DNA from: an uncultured Clostridia bacterium
GTDB taxonomy: Bacteria > Bacillota > Clostridia > Oscillospirales > Oscillospiraceae
DNA: 12,708 bases
Direction of reading: 5' to 3'
Assembly (NCBI GenBank): GCA_937907715.1
Contig: CALERM010000172.1
Coordinates: 1 to 12,708 of the forward strand
This document shows, in pieces, positions 1 through 6,895 of this stretch. A program made the translations under genes and the position numbers. Position 1 is the stretch's first letter; the number at the start of each line of letters is the position of its first letter. The notes below the pieces were generated by a model. The model saw nothing but the letters and a program-made list of their open reading frames with translations, was not told the DNA's origin and made no database searches.

Positions 1-44
1 CGCTCAAAAATCGTTTCTTCATGGTATTCCTCGCTTTCCGCCGC

Positions 45-124
45 CTCCGGCTCCCTACCGGAGATGGCTTTGACAGGGAGGGATTGCAGAAGGCGAAGCC
101 TTCTGCAAGGGAGCGCTCCCTTGC
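45..124. repeat. Cluster of three perfect inverted repeats
   Basis: Three perfect inverted repeats lie end to end. CTCCGG (45-50) pairs with CCGGAG (58-63). TTGCAGAAGGC (84-94) pairs with GCCTTCTGCAA (98-108) around a 3-nt loop. Positions 105-124 form a 20-bp perfect palindrome centred on GAGCGCTC that shares four bases with the previous arm, so the last two hairpins are mutually exclusive. The packing resembles the palindromic intergenic elements common in gut Clostridia, or a bidirectional terminator, since GTTTTG follows at 125. No second copy is present in the window, so its repeat status is inferred. Confidence 0.45.
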
Positions 125-148
125 GTTTTGTGCCCATGGCACGTCTTT

Positions 149-162
149 TGGTATGTATACCA
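149..162. promoter_or_regulatory. Possible operator palindrome
   Basis: TGGTAT and ATACCA form a perfect 6-bp inverted repeat with a 2-bp centre, ending 57 bp before the -35 box of the promoter at 220. The TGGTAT-N2-ATACCA shape resembles operators of dimeric winged-helix repressors such as the GntR family. One copy at this distance could be chance, and no regulator gene is visible nearby. Confidence 0.2.
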
Positions 163-219
163 GCATCATAGCAGATTCCCGCGCAAAAGGCAAGCGCATT
201 TGGAAAATTTAAGAATTGG

Positions 220-249
220 TTGACAAGGGCTGGAAGGACGTGGTACGAT
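220..249 (+). promoter_or_regulatory. Promoter of the TM1266-family gene
   Basis: A perfect -35 hexamer TTGACA (220-225) is separated by 18 bp from a -10 hexamer TACGAT (244-249). Transcription would start near 256, leaving a short leader with the ribosome binding site GGAGGG (260-265) before the ATG at 274. This is the best sigma-A promoter on the left side. It may also feed the operon downstream if the terminator at 645-682 is read through. Confidence 0.75.
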
Positions 250-273
250 AGAAAAAAACGGAGGGACGGTTGT

Positions 274-531
274 ATGCAGACAAGAGTTGCGGTGATCAGT
301 ATGATTTTAGAGGCGGGCAGCGACGTTGCAGGCGTCAACGCGCTGCTGCACGAATTTTCGCCCTATATCCTCGGCAGGATGGGCATCCCCTACCGCGCGC
401 GCGCCATCAATATCATCTCCGTCGCCATCGAAGCGCCGCAGGACGCCATCAACACCCTCACCGGCAAGCTCGGCAGGCTCCCCGGCGTGAGCGCGAAGAC
501 CATGTACTCCGGCAACATCTACGAAGACTAA
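274..531 (+). CDS. TM1266-family putative [FeFe]-hydrogenase system regulator
   Basis: An 85-residue protein matching the small 'putative iron-only hydrogenase system regulator' (TM1266) family in length and motifs. It starts with RVAVISMILE, followed by a central GRMGIPY (about residues 34-40), INIISVAIEAPQD (45-57) and TGKLGRLPGVSAKT (62-75). Family members have a ferredoxin-like/ACT-type fold, have no recognisable DNA-binding domain, and are typically encoded beside the hydrogenase maturases HydE, HydF and HydG. Their biochemical role is not established, so 'regulator' is only a name. The ATG at 274 is chosen because GGAGGG lies 8 nt upstream; a longer frame from 220 would begin inside the promoter. 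The gene has its own promoter and precedes the hydE- and hydF-containing operon, which supports a real hydrogenase-maturation link for this locus. Confidence 0.88.
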   Translation: MQTRVAVISMILEAGSDVAGVNALLHEFSPYILGRMGIPYRARAINIISVAIEAPQDAINTLTGKLGRLPGVSAKTMYSGNIYED

Positions 532-644
532 GCTCCAATTTTTAACGACCCCCGCTCCCTGACGCCAAAATCCGGGAATGCCTGATGTTCCCGCCTTGCG
601 GTGAAAGCGATGCGTTTTCCCGCCGTGCGTGCATGGGCGGGCAA

Positions 645-682
645 GCCGTATCCTGTTCAGGGATACGGTCTTTTTGTTTTTT
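645..682 (+). terminator. Intrinsic terminator or attenuator before the transporter operon
   Basis: CCGTATCC (646-653) and GGATACGG (661-668) form a perfect 8-bp stem around a 7-nt loop, extended by a possible G-U pair. The T-rich tract TCTTTTTGTTTTTT follows directly (669-682). It would end transcripts of the TM1266-family gene and may act as an attenuator for the downstream operon. Confidence 0.85.
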
Positions 683-767
683 GGGTGTATTCTTCAAACC
701 GGCAATGTGACCGGCAGCGCGAAAAGGTCCGCTGTCCGGGCGCGTTGGGAGTTGGAAGAATACACCC
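683..767 (+). repeat. 13-bp perfect inverted repeat enclosing an inner hairpin
   Basis: GGGTGTATTCTTC (683-695) is perfectly complementary to GAAGAATACACCC (755-767). The 59-nt interior folds further: CCGG (711-714) pairs with 736-739 and CAGCG (715-719) pairs with CGCTG (730-734), with a one-base bulge. It looks like the closing stem of a folded RNA domain, placed directly between a terminator and a ribosome binding site. Confidence 0.6.
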
Positions 768-779
768 CAGGGAGGAACC

Positions 780-1781
780 ATGAAAAAACAGCCGATTCCC
801 GGCAGCCTGCGTCTGTGGCAGCTGGTTGTGTTTCTGATCGCGCCGGTTTTGTGCGCGCTTGTGTGCCTTTGCATCGGGCGGATGAGCGTCCCGGCGAAGG
901 ACCTCGTTTCGCTTCTTCTCGGGCGCGAGGTCGGCGCGCAGGCAAGGGCGGTTCTGTGGTCGATGCGGCTGCCGCGCGTATTATTGGCGGCGCTGGTCGG
1001 CGCGGGGCTGTCCGTCTCGGGCTGCGTGTTTCAGAGCCTCTTTGCCAATCCCCTTGCTACGCCCGACACGCTCGGCGTCGCCTCGGGCGCAAGCTTCGGC
1101 GCAGCATTGGCGCTGCTGCTGGGTTTCCGGCTCATCGGCGTGCAGCTGTCAGCGTTCGGCTTTGGCATGCTGGCGGTGAGCCTGACGTGCCTTTCCGGAA
1201 AGGGCAGCGCGCGCACGACGATGATTCTCTCGGGCATCATGATGGGCTCTTTATTCTCCGCGCTTGTTTCGCTCGTCAAATTCACGGCGGACACCGAGTC
1301 GCAGCTGCCCGCGATCACCTACTGGCTGATGGGAAGCCTGAGCGCAGCGGGGTTTGATTCTCTCAAGCTCGGCGCGCCCGCGATTGCCGTCTCCTGCGGC
1401 GTTTTGCTTCTTCTTCGCTGGAAGCTCAATCTGCTGCCGCTTCCGGGCGAAGAAGCGCGCACGTTCGGCACGAACATCACCCGCCTGCGCGCGGTGTGCA
1501 TCGTCTGCTGCGCGGCAATGACCGCCTCGTGCGTCGCGATGTGCGGGCAGGTCGGCTGGGTGGGGCTGCTGGTGCCGCATGTGTGCAGGCTTCTGTTCGG
1601 AAACAGCCACGCAAGGCTTCTTCCGGCGTGCATCAGCTGCGGCGCGTGCTTCCTGATGATTGTAGACACCCTCGCGCGCACGATCAGCGCGGCGGAGATT
1701 CCGGTGTCGATTCTGACTGCGATACTCGGCGCGCCGATTTTCATCACCATCGTCCGGCGGAAGGGAGGCTGGAGCCTGTGA
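780..1781 (+). CDS. FecCD/BtuC-type ABC importer permease
   Basis: A 333-residue polytopic inner-membrane protein of the FecCD/BtuC family, the permease of importers for iron chelates, heme, cobalamin and, in the MolBC branch, molybdate or tungstate. Family hallmarks are NPLATPDTLGVASG (about 90-103) and GQVGWVGLLVPH (256-267), the latter lying near the coupling loop that contacts the ATPase. The length is normal. The protein is unusually rich in cysteine (15 residues), including five within 240-255 and C-x-x-C-x-x-C at 284-290. The ATG at 780 follows GGGAGG with a short spacer. Only one permease gene is present, so a homodimer is expected, as in BtuC2D2. It overlaps the ATPase gene (GTGA). 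The lipoprotein encoded at 6896 is the likely binding partner. The substrate is not determined. Confidence 0.9.
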   Translation: MKKQPIPGSLRLWQLVVFLIAPVLCALVCLCIGRMSVPAKDLVSLLLGREVGAQARAVLWSMRLPRVLLAALVGAGLSVSGCVFQSLFANPLATPDTLGVASGASFGAALALLLGFRLIGVQLSAFGFGMLAVSLTCLSGKGSARTTMILSGIMMGSLFSALVSLVKFTADTESQLPAITYWLMGSLSAAGFDSLKLGAPAIAVSCGVLLLLRWKLNLLPLPGEEARTFGTNITRLRAVCIVCCAAMTASCVAMCGQVGWVGLLVPHVCRLLFGNSHARLLPACISCGACFLMIVDTLARTISAAEIPVSILTAILGAPIFITIVRRKGGWSL

Positions 1782-2563
1782 CGCTGACGGTCCAAAACGG
1801 CAGCTTCGCCTACAAAAAGGGCGCGTCGCTGCTGGAAGGCATTACGCTTCAGGCAGAACGCGGCGACGTTCTCGCCATCCTCGGTCCGAACGGCGCGGGC
1901 AAGACGACGCTGCTTCGCTGCATGCTGAATCTTTGCCGCTGGAAGCAGGGGCAGACGCTTCTTGACGGGCGCGACGTGCGCGCAATTCCGGAGCGCATGC
2001 TCTGGCAGACGGTCTCCTACGTGCCGCAGGCGAAGACCGCCATCAGCTCCTGCACGGTCGAGCAGATGGTCCTGCTCGGAAGATCCAGCCGCATCGGCGC
2101 GTTCTCCGCGCCGACGCAAACAGACCTTCAAAAGACGCACGACGCCATCGGCCGCCTGGGGCTCTGCTCGTTTACGGACCGGCGCTGCTGCGAACTGAGC
2201 GGCGGCGAGCTGCAAATGGTTCTCATTGCGCGCGCCCTTGCCGCCGAGCCGCAGGTGCTGATTCTCGACGAGCCGGAGTCGAACCTCGACTTTAAAAACC
2301 AGCTGCTGGTGCTCGACACCATGCAGTCTCTGGCGCATGCCGGGCTGACCTGCATTTTTAACACCCACTACCCTGCCCACGCGCTGCGCCGGGCAAACAA
2401 AGCGCTGCTGCTCGGGCGAAGCGGAAAGAGCCTGTTTGGCAGCACGCAGGACGTGGTTACGGAAGAAAACATCTCGGACTATTTCGGCGTGCGCGCCGTC
2501 ATCGGCTCGATTGAAACGCCGGACGGGGCGTATGCAGACGTGATTCCCGTCTCGGCGCAGTAA
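1778..2563 (+). CDS. FecE/BtuD-type ABC importer ATPase
   Basis: A 261-residue cytoplasmic ATPase that powers the permease encoded just upstream. Motifs in order: Walker A GPNGAGKT (36-43), Q-loop glutamine in SYVPQ (about 84), ABC signature LSGGE (140-144), Walker B VLILDE (160-165) and H-loop histidine in NTHYP (197). This is the complete set for an active nucleotide-binding domain. The start is the GTG at 1778, which overlaps the permease stop (GTGA). It has GGAGG 9 nt upstream and gives the normal family length; a frame opening at 1496 would lie inside the permease gene and is rejected. A 13-nt gap separates its stop from hydE. Specificity within the FecE/BtuD group cannot be read from the ATPase. 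Confidence 0.93.
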   Translation: MTLTVQNGSFAYKKGASLLEGITLQAERGDVLAILGPNGAGKTTLLRCMLNLCRWKQGQTLLDGRDVRAIPERMLWQTVSYVPQAKTAISSCTVEQMVLLGRSSRIGAFSAPTQTDLQKTHDAIGRLGLCSFTDRRCCELSGGELQMVLIARALAAEPQVLILDEPESNLDFKNQLLVLDTMQSLAHAGLTCIFNTHYPAHALRRANKALLLGRSGKSLFGSTQDVVTEENISDYFGVRAVIGSIETPDGAYADVIPVSAQ

Positions 2564-2576
2564 CGGAGGAAACGCC

Positions 2577-3638
2577 ATGAACGATATGCAGAGCCTCATC
2601 ACCGCCCTGTCTGCGGGCGAGCCGCTCCGGCATGAAGACTGGGTCCGGCTGATTGCAGACGCGAACGAAGAAGACCGCCGGTTTTCCCGCGACCTGGCAT
2701 GCAGACTTACGCAGAAACGCTTCGGCAGACGTGTATTTTTCCGCGGCATCATTGAATTTACGAACTACTGCAAAAACGACTGCCATTACTGCGGCATCCG
2801 CCGCTCGAACCGATGTCTTTCACGCTACCGGCTGACGGAGGACGAAATTCTGAGCTGCTGCGAAGGGGGCTGCCGTCTCGGCTACCGCACGTTCGTCTTA
2901 CAGGGCGGCGAAGACGCCTGGTGGACGGATGAGAAAATCACCGCCCTTGTCCGGCGCATCCGCGCGCAGTATCCCGACTGCGCCATCACGCTCTCGATCG
3001 GTGAAAAGTCGCGCGAGGCGTATCAGGCGTTTTTCGACGCCGGCGCAGACCGGTATCTGCTGCGCCATGAGACGGCGAATGAAGCGCACTACGCAAAGCT
3101 TCATCCCGCGCGCCAGACGCTTTCCAACCGCATGCGCTGCCTGCGCGATTTAAAGGACATCGGCTACCAGACAGGCGCGGGCATGATGATCGGCGCGCCC
3201 TATCAGACAGTCGAGACGCTGGCGCAGGACATGGAATTTCTGGCGGACCTTCGCCCCGAGATGGTCGGCATGGGTCCGTTCATCCCGCACAAGGATACGC
3301 CGTTTCGCGATTTCCCCCACGGCAGCGCTGAGCTGACGCTGTATCTTCTGAGCCTTGTGCGGCTGCTGCTGCCGGATGCGCTGCTGCCGGCGACGACCGC
3401 GCTCGGCACGCTGGACGCGGACGGACGTCAGCAGGGCGTTTTGTCCGGGTGCAACGTGGTTATGCCGAACCTGTCTCCGATGGCGGTGCGGCAGAAATAT
3501 CTGCTCTACGACAACAAGGCGGGCATCGGCGACGACGGAGAAAGCAGCCTTCGCAAGCTGCGCGCGCAGATGCAGGAGATTGGCTACGAGGTCGCGGTCG
3601 GACGCGGCGACTATACGGACGGGAGGACGAAGCAATGA
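2577..3638 (+). CDS. hydE: [FeFe]-hydrogenase maturase HydE (radical SAM)
   Basis: A 353-residue radical SAM enzyme closely resembling Thermotoga maritima HydE along its whole length. The [4Fe-4S]/SAM motif is CKNDCHYCGIR (Cys65, Cys69, Cys72). Other HydE signatures are LQGGED, the RYLLRHETAN segment, TGAGMMIGAPYQT, GMGPFIPHKDTPF, ATTALGTLDADGRQ and NVVMPNLSP. HydE acts after HydG, converting its iron-CO-CN-cysteine product on the way to the diiron subcluster of the H-cluster. The second, C-terminal cluster site of the Thermotoga enzyme lacks cysteines here; that site is known to be variable and dispensable. The ATG at 2577 has GGAGGA 6 nt upstream. The stop overlaps the start of the NifH-like gene (ATGA), so the two are probably translationally coupled. 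PylB and BioB are relatives, but the HETAN and GPFIPH segments favour HydE. Confidence 0.9.
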   Translation: MNDMQSLITALSAGEPLRHEDWVRLIADANEEDRRFSRDLACRLTQKRFGRRVFFRGIIEFTNYCKNDCHYCGIRRSNRCLSRYRLTEDEILSCCEGGCRLGYRTFVLQGGEDAWWTDEKITALVRRIRAQYPDCAITLSIGEKSREAYQAFFDAGADRYLLRHETANEAHYAKLHPARQTLSNRMRCLRDLKDIGYQTGAGMMIGAPYQTVETLAQDMEFLADLRPEMVGMGPFIPHKDTPFRDFPHGSAELTLYLLSLVRLLLPDALLPATTALGTLDADGRQQGVLSGCNVVMPNLSPMAVRQKYLLYDNKAGIGDDGESSLRKLRAQMQEIGYEVAVGRGDYTDGRTKQ

Positions 3639-4399
3639 TCAAAATTGCGGTATACGGCAAGGGCGGCATCGGAAAATCGACGACGGTGTCCAATCTCTCG
3701 GCGGCGCTCAGCGAAAAGGGGCTGCGCGTGATGCAGATCGGCTGCGACCCGAAGGCGGACTCGACCGTTCTTCTGACGCACGGCGAAAAAATGCCGACTG
3801 CCTTGCAGCTCATGCGCGAGCGGAAAAATGATTTTACCCTGTCCGACATGGCGCGCGCGGGCTTCGGCGGCGTGGTATGCGTCGAGGCGGGCGGTCCGAC
3901 GCCGGGACTCGGCTGCGCCGGGCGCGGAATTATCGCGGCGCTGGAAAAGCTCGAAGAAAAGGGTGCGTATGAGACCTTCCGCCCGGACGTGGTGTTCTAT
4001 GACGTGCTGGGCGACGTGGTATGCGGCGGATTTTCCATGCCGATGCGCGCGGGCTACGCCGACCGGGTCTTCATCGTGACCTCGGGCGAAAACATGGCGC
4101 TGCACGCGGCGGCAAATATTGCGATGGCGGTAGAAAACTTCCGCGGTCGCGGCTACGCCTCGCTCGGCGGACTGATTCTGAACCGCCGGAACGTCAAAAA
4201 CGAGGAAGAAAAGGTGCTGGAGCTGGCGGGCGATATCTCGTCGCAGATTGTGGGCAGTCTGTCTCTGAGCGACACCGTCCATCAGGCGGAGGAGCTTTCA
4301 AAAACGGTGATCGAGGCATTCCCCGACAGCCCCATGGCGGCAGAATACCGGGTGCTTGCCGAACGCGTCCTGCACGCATGCGAGGTGGGCATATGTTAA
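3635..4399 (+). CDS. NifH-like Fe protein (nitrogenase-superfamily ATPase reductase)
   Basis: A 254-residue member of the NifH/BchL/CfbC group of dimeric ATPases, which pass electrons from a bridging [4Fe-4S] cluster to a NifDK-like partner. It has the deviant P-loop GKGGIGKST (8-16), the CDPKADST segment (37-44), cluster ligand Cys94 in PGLGCAGRG and Cys130 in DVLGDVVCGGFSMPMR. The arginine equivalent to the NifH ADP-ribosylation site is present (Arg97). It is somewhat shorter than nitrogenase NifH (about 275-295), mainly at the C-terminus. GGGAGG lies 8 nt before the ATG at 3635, inside the end of hydE. It overlaps the next gene by 7 nt. With no nifB, nifE or nifN nearby, this is more likely a nitrogenase-like reductase component than true nitrogenase. 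MinD-type ATPases are excluded by both cysteines. Confidence 0.9.
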   Translation: MIKIAVYGKGGIGKSTTVSNLSAALSEKGLRVMQIGCDPKADSTVLLTHGEKMPTALQLMRERKNDFTLSDMARAGFGGVVCVEAGGPTPGLGCAGRGIIAALEKLEEKGAYETFRPDVVFYDVLGDVVCGGFSMPMRAGYADRVFIVTSGENMALHAAANIAMAVENFRGRGYASLGGLILNRRNVKNEEEKVLELAGDISSQIVGSLSLSDTVHQAEELSKTVIEAFPDSPMAAEYRVLAERVLHACEVGIC

Positions 4400-5712
4400 A
4401 ACGTGTCTCGCCCGTCACGGAAGACGGCGCCATGGTGCGCATCCGGGATGCCAAAGCGCCCGCGCCCTTCGTCCCGGGTCTGGAATACGGCGCGCCGGCA
4501 AGAGGCGTGTGGAACATTGTGCATGTGGGCATGCTCATCCCCGGCGCGCACGAAATTTACGTCTGTGCGGGAAACTGTCTGCGCGGCGTGGTGCTGACGG
4601 CGGCGGAAATGGGTGCGCAGCGCCGGTTTTCCACCATCACGATCAAGGAGAATAACGTTCTGGACGGCGACATGGAATCGCTGCTGATTGACGGCGTGAC
4701 GGATATTTTAAATCGCCTGCCATCGCTTCCGCCCGCGGTGCTGGTCTATACGAGCTGCATCCACCATTTTCTCGGCTGCGACCTCGCCCTGTGCTACCGC
4801 GAGCTGCGAAGCAGATTTCCTACCGTCGATTTTACCGACTGCTACATGAACCCCATCATGCGAAAAAGCGGGCTGACGCCCGACCAGCTGATGAGAAAGC
4901 AGCTGTATTCGCTTCTCAAGCCGCGCGCACAGGACACGGGCGTCAATATCCTCGGAAACTGCTTTGAAACCGATGAGAGTTCGGAGCTTGTCAAAATCAT
5001 CCGCGCGGCAAAGCGCCCGCTGCGCGATATCACGCAGTGCAGAACCTATGAAGACTATCAGAACATGGCGGCGTCCAGCGTTCACATCGCCTACAATCCC
5101 CCGGCAAAAGCCGGCGGGCAGACGCTTGCAAACCGCCTCGGCGGAACATTTTTGTATCTGCCCCTGAGCTACACGCCGGAGGTCATCCGCAAAAACCTGC
5201 AAGCTCTCTGCACGGCGCTCGAAGTTGACTACGACCCCGCGGAGGACGAAGCGCGCGCGCAAGAGGCTTTGAAGCACGCAAAGGCGCTTCTGGGCGACAC
5301 GGAAATTGCCATCGACTACACCGCGACGCCCGCTCCGATGAGTCTGGCGCGCTGCCTGATCTCACATGGCTTGCTCGTTTCGCGCATCTACGCCGACTCC
5401 ATCGCCGCCGACGATCTGGACGATTTCCGCTGGCTTCAGATAAATGCGCCGGATCTCGCGCTGTACGCAACCGTCGAGGTCAAGCTGCGCGTTCTGCCGC
5501 GCGAAACGCAGCGCCCGATGCTTGCCATCGGGCAGAAGGCGGCGTATTTTACCGGCACGCGGCACTTTGTCAACATCGTCGAGGGCGGCGGCATGTACGG
5601 CTTCGACGGCATCTGCCGGCTCTGCGCGCAGATGGAACAGGCGTTTTTGACCGCGCGCGACCCGCGCGACTATATTCAGCAAAAGGGATTGGGGTGCGAA
5701 AGCTGCCTATGA
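4393..5712 (+). CDS. NifD-like catalytic subunit, nitrogenase component 1 family
   Basis: A 439-residue protein of the nitrogenase component 1 (oxidoreductase) family, probably the alpha-like partner of the protein encoded next. Cysteines in positions suggesting a P-cluster-like site are Cys58 and Cys62 (VCAGNCLRGVV) and Cys122 (YTSCIHHFLGCD). Two further features recall NifD: Cys216 in TQCRTYEDYQNM, placed like FeMo-cofactor ligand Cys275, and His391 upstream of MYGFDG, placed like His442 before GFDG. These are by-eye alignments. The protein ends in C-E-S-C-L, a terminal CxxC not typical of the family. The ATG at 4393 overlaps the NifH-like gene by 7 nt and has a GAGGTGG-type site upstream. 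Its stop overlaps the next ATG (ATGA). It is not a convincing BchN, CfbD or authentic NifD, and the substrate is unknown. Confidence 0.82.
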   Translation: MLKRVSPVTEDGAMVRIRDAKAPAPFVPGLEYGAPARGVWNIVHVGMLIPGAHEIYVCAGNCLRGVVLTAAEMGAQRRFSTITIKENNVLDGDMESLLIDGVTDILNRLPSLPPAVLVYTSCIHHFLGCDLALCYRELRSRFPTVDFTDCYMNPIMRKSGLTPDQLMRKQLYSLLKPRAQDTGVNILGNCFETDESSELVKIIRAAKRPLRDITQCRTYEDYQNMAASSVHIAYNPPAKAGGQTLANRLGGTFLYLPLSYTPEVIRKNLQALCTALEVDYDPAEDEARAQEALKHAKALLGDTEIAIDYTATPAPMSLARCLISHGLLVSRIYADSIAADDLDDFRWLQINAPDLALYATVEVKLRVLPRETQRPMLAIGQKAAYFTGTRHFVNIVEGGGMYGFDGICRLCAQMEQAFLTARDPRDYIQQKGLGCESCL

Positions 5713-6827
5713 AACAGACGCAAGCCTTTCTTTCTACCTATACCGCCGACGTCTCCGGCGTCTGCTCGGCGCTGTTTGAGCTTGGCGGCATGACCGTGAT
5801 GCACGACGCCTCCGGCTGCAACTCGACCTACAACACCCACGACGAGCCGCGCTGGTACGACATGGACTCGCTGGTCTTCATCTCGGGGCTTTCCGAGCTG
5901 GAAGCGGTGCTGGGAGACGACGAAAAGCTGATCGAGGACACTGTCCGCGCGGCAAAGGAGCTTTCCCCGCGCTTCATTGCCCTTGCCGGAACGCCGATTC
6001 CGATGATCACCGGCTGCGACCTTGCCGCCATTGCCCGGGAAATCGAACGCCGGGCCGGCATTCCCTCGTTCTTTGTTCCCTCCAACGGCATCGGCTCATA
6101 TGTCTCGGGCGCGGGGCAGGCGCTGCGGCTGTATGCAGAGCGCTTTGTCCTTCCGGCGCGCGAAACGAAGAAAAATGCCGTCAACATTCTCGGCGCAACG
6201 CCGCTGGACTTTTCCGTGAACGGGCAGGTCCAGAGCATCGCCCAGCGGCTGACCGAGGGCGGCTTTTCGGTGCAGAGCATCTGGGCGATGGGAAGCGATG
6301 TATCCGCCATCGACCGCGCGGGAGAAGCGGAGGTCAACCTCGTCGTCTCGTCGGTCGGGCTGCCGGCGGCGAACTTCCTGCGTGAGCGGTTCGGAACGCC
6401 CTATGTCGTCGGCGCGCCGCTTGGCGATACGGTATCTAAGCTGCTGCTCGATGCGCTGCAAAACAGCATCCGCACGGGAGAAAATGAGATTTTTCCCGCC
6501 GGCATGCCGGATGCGCCCGATACCGTGATTCTCGGAGAAAGCGTCGCCTCCCGCTCGCTTGCGGCGGCGCTGCTGCTGGACTACGGGATCTGCGCCGAGG
6601 CGATCTGCCCCGTGGAGCTTCCGCGGGAGCTGGAAGGACCCTTCTGCCGTCAGATTGAAGACGAGCAGGCCCTTCAAGCCGCGCTTTCCGGCGCGAAGCG
6701 CGTGATTGCAGACCCCTTATACTCCCCCATTGTGCCGCAAGGCGCGCAGTTTTTCCCGCTGCCGCACGAGGCGTACTCCGGCAGAATCTACCGCAGGCAG
6801 ATTCCGAACCTCGTGACCACCTGGTAA
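5709..6827 (+). CDS. NifK-like subunit, nitrogenase component 1 family
   Basis: A 372-residue second component 1 family protein, expected to form a heterodimer or heterotetramer with the NifD-like protein. The N-terminal part carries VCSALFELGG (Cys19), HDASGCNSTY (Cys37) and MITGCDLAAIA (Cys103). These resemble the LG-x(n)-GSQGC and TTC segments of NifK that hold the P-cluster. Around residues 58-78 is an ISGLSELEAVLGDDEKLI stretch typical of component 1 proteins. It is much shorter than NifK (about 520). I chose the ATG at 5709 because it overlaps the previous stop as ATGA, like other junctions in this operon. A GTG at 5694 with AAGGGA upstream is an alternative adding five residues. A 68-bp gap with a small hairpin (6830-6847, no T tract) separates it from the lipoprotein gene. 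Confidence 0.82.
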   Translation: MKQTQAFLSTYTADVSGVCSALFELGGMTVMHDASGCNSTYNTHDEPRWYDMDSLVFISGLSELEAVLGDDEKLIEDTVRAAKELSPRFIALAGTPIPMITGCDLAAIAREIERRAGIPSFFVPSNGIGSYVSGAGQALRLYAERFVLPARETKKNAVNILGATPLDFSVNGQVQSIAQRLTEGGFSVQSIWAMGSDVSAIDRAGEAEVNLVVSSVGLPAANFLRERFGTPYVVGAPLGDTVSKLLLDALQNSIRTGENEIFPAGMPDAPDTVILGESVASRSLAAALLLDYGICAEAICPVELPRELEGPFCRQIEDEQALQAALSGAKRVIADPLYSPIVPQGAQFFPLPHEAYSGRIYRRQIPNLVTTW

Positions 6828-6895
6828 GCCAAGTCCATCCTGACTTGATAGATAACCGGCAACCCCAAAATTTCTTACAGGAAAGGAACATCTCT

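Larger units (their letters stand above)
1..219. other. Non-coding left flank with inverted repeats
   Basis: I see no credible gene here. The only open frame (from position 21) has no ribosome binding site and runs straight across the palindromes. The stretch holds several perfect inverted repeats (45-63, 84-108, 105-124), a small hairpin at 130-142 followed by TCTTTT, and a near-palindrome at 149-162. It may be the 3' end region of an upstream transcription unit, with its terminators, or an intergenic repeat element. What lies to the left of the window cannot be seen. Confidence 0.6.
532..779 (+). promoter_or_regulatory. Structured leader, candidate cis-regulatory RNA
   Basis: A 248-bp gap without a gene but with dense secondary-structure potential on the plus strand. 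There are hairpins at 573-593 (CGGGAA/TTCCCG) and 619-641 (CCCGCC/GGCGGG), then a terminator at 645-682. A long stem follows, formed by GGGTGTATTCTTC (683-695) and GAAGAATACACCC (755-767), which encloses a further hairpin (711-719 with 730-739). The 3' arm ends two bases before the ribosome binding site (GGGAGG, 770-775) of the permease gene. I see no clear promoter between the terminator and the permease, so the operon may depend on read-through past the terminator. No cobalamin, FMN, TPP or SAM riboswitch core is recognised. Calling it regulatory is an inference from structure and position. Confidence 0.5.

Noticed and set aside
21..212. Open frame of 63 codons on the plus strand
   Set aside because: It has no ribosome binding site, runs through the palindromes and has no recognisable protein features.
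220..273. Upstream extension of the TM1266-family gene to a start at 220
   Set aside because: The proposed start codon is the -35 hexamer itself; the internal ATG at 274 has a good ribosome binding site and the family's length.
532..779. Cobalamin, FMN, TPP or SAM riboswitch in the leader
   Set aside because: None of the conserved cores I know for these classes is visible; only the generic layout of hairpins, terminator and ribosome binding site supports regulation.
1319..2752. Long minus-strand open frame (477 codons)
   Set aside because: It is antisense to the permease, ATPase and hydE, which carry full sets of family motifs; long shadow frames are expected at this GC content, and this one lacks domain features.
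3635..6827. True molybdenum nitrogenase NifHDK
   Set aside because: Both component 1 subunits are too short, especially the NifK-like one, and no nifB, nifE, nifN or nifV is present. The sequences fit a nitrogenase-like group better.
6830..6847. Terminator between the NifK-like gene and the lipoprotein gene
   Set aside because: CAAGTC/GACTTG forms only a 6-bp stem with no T tract, so transcription probably continues.
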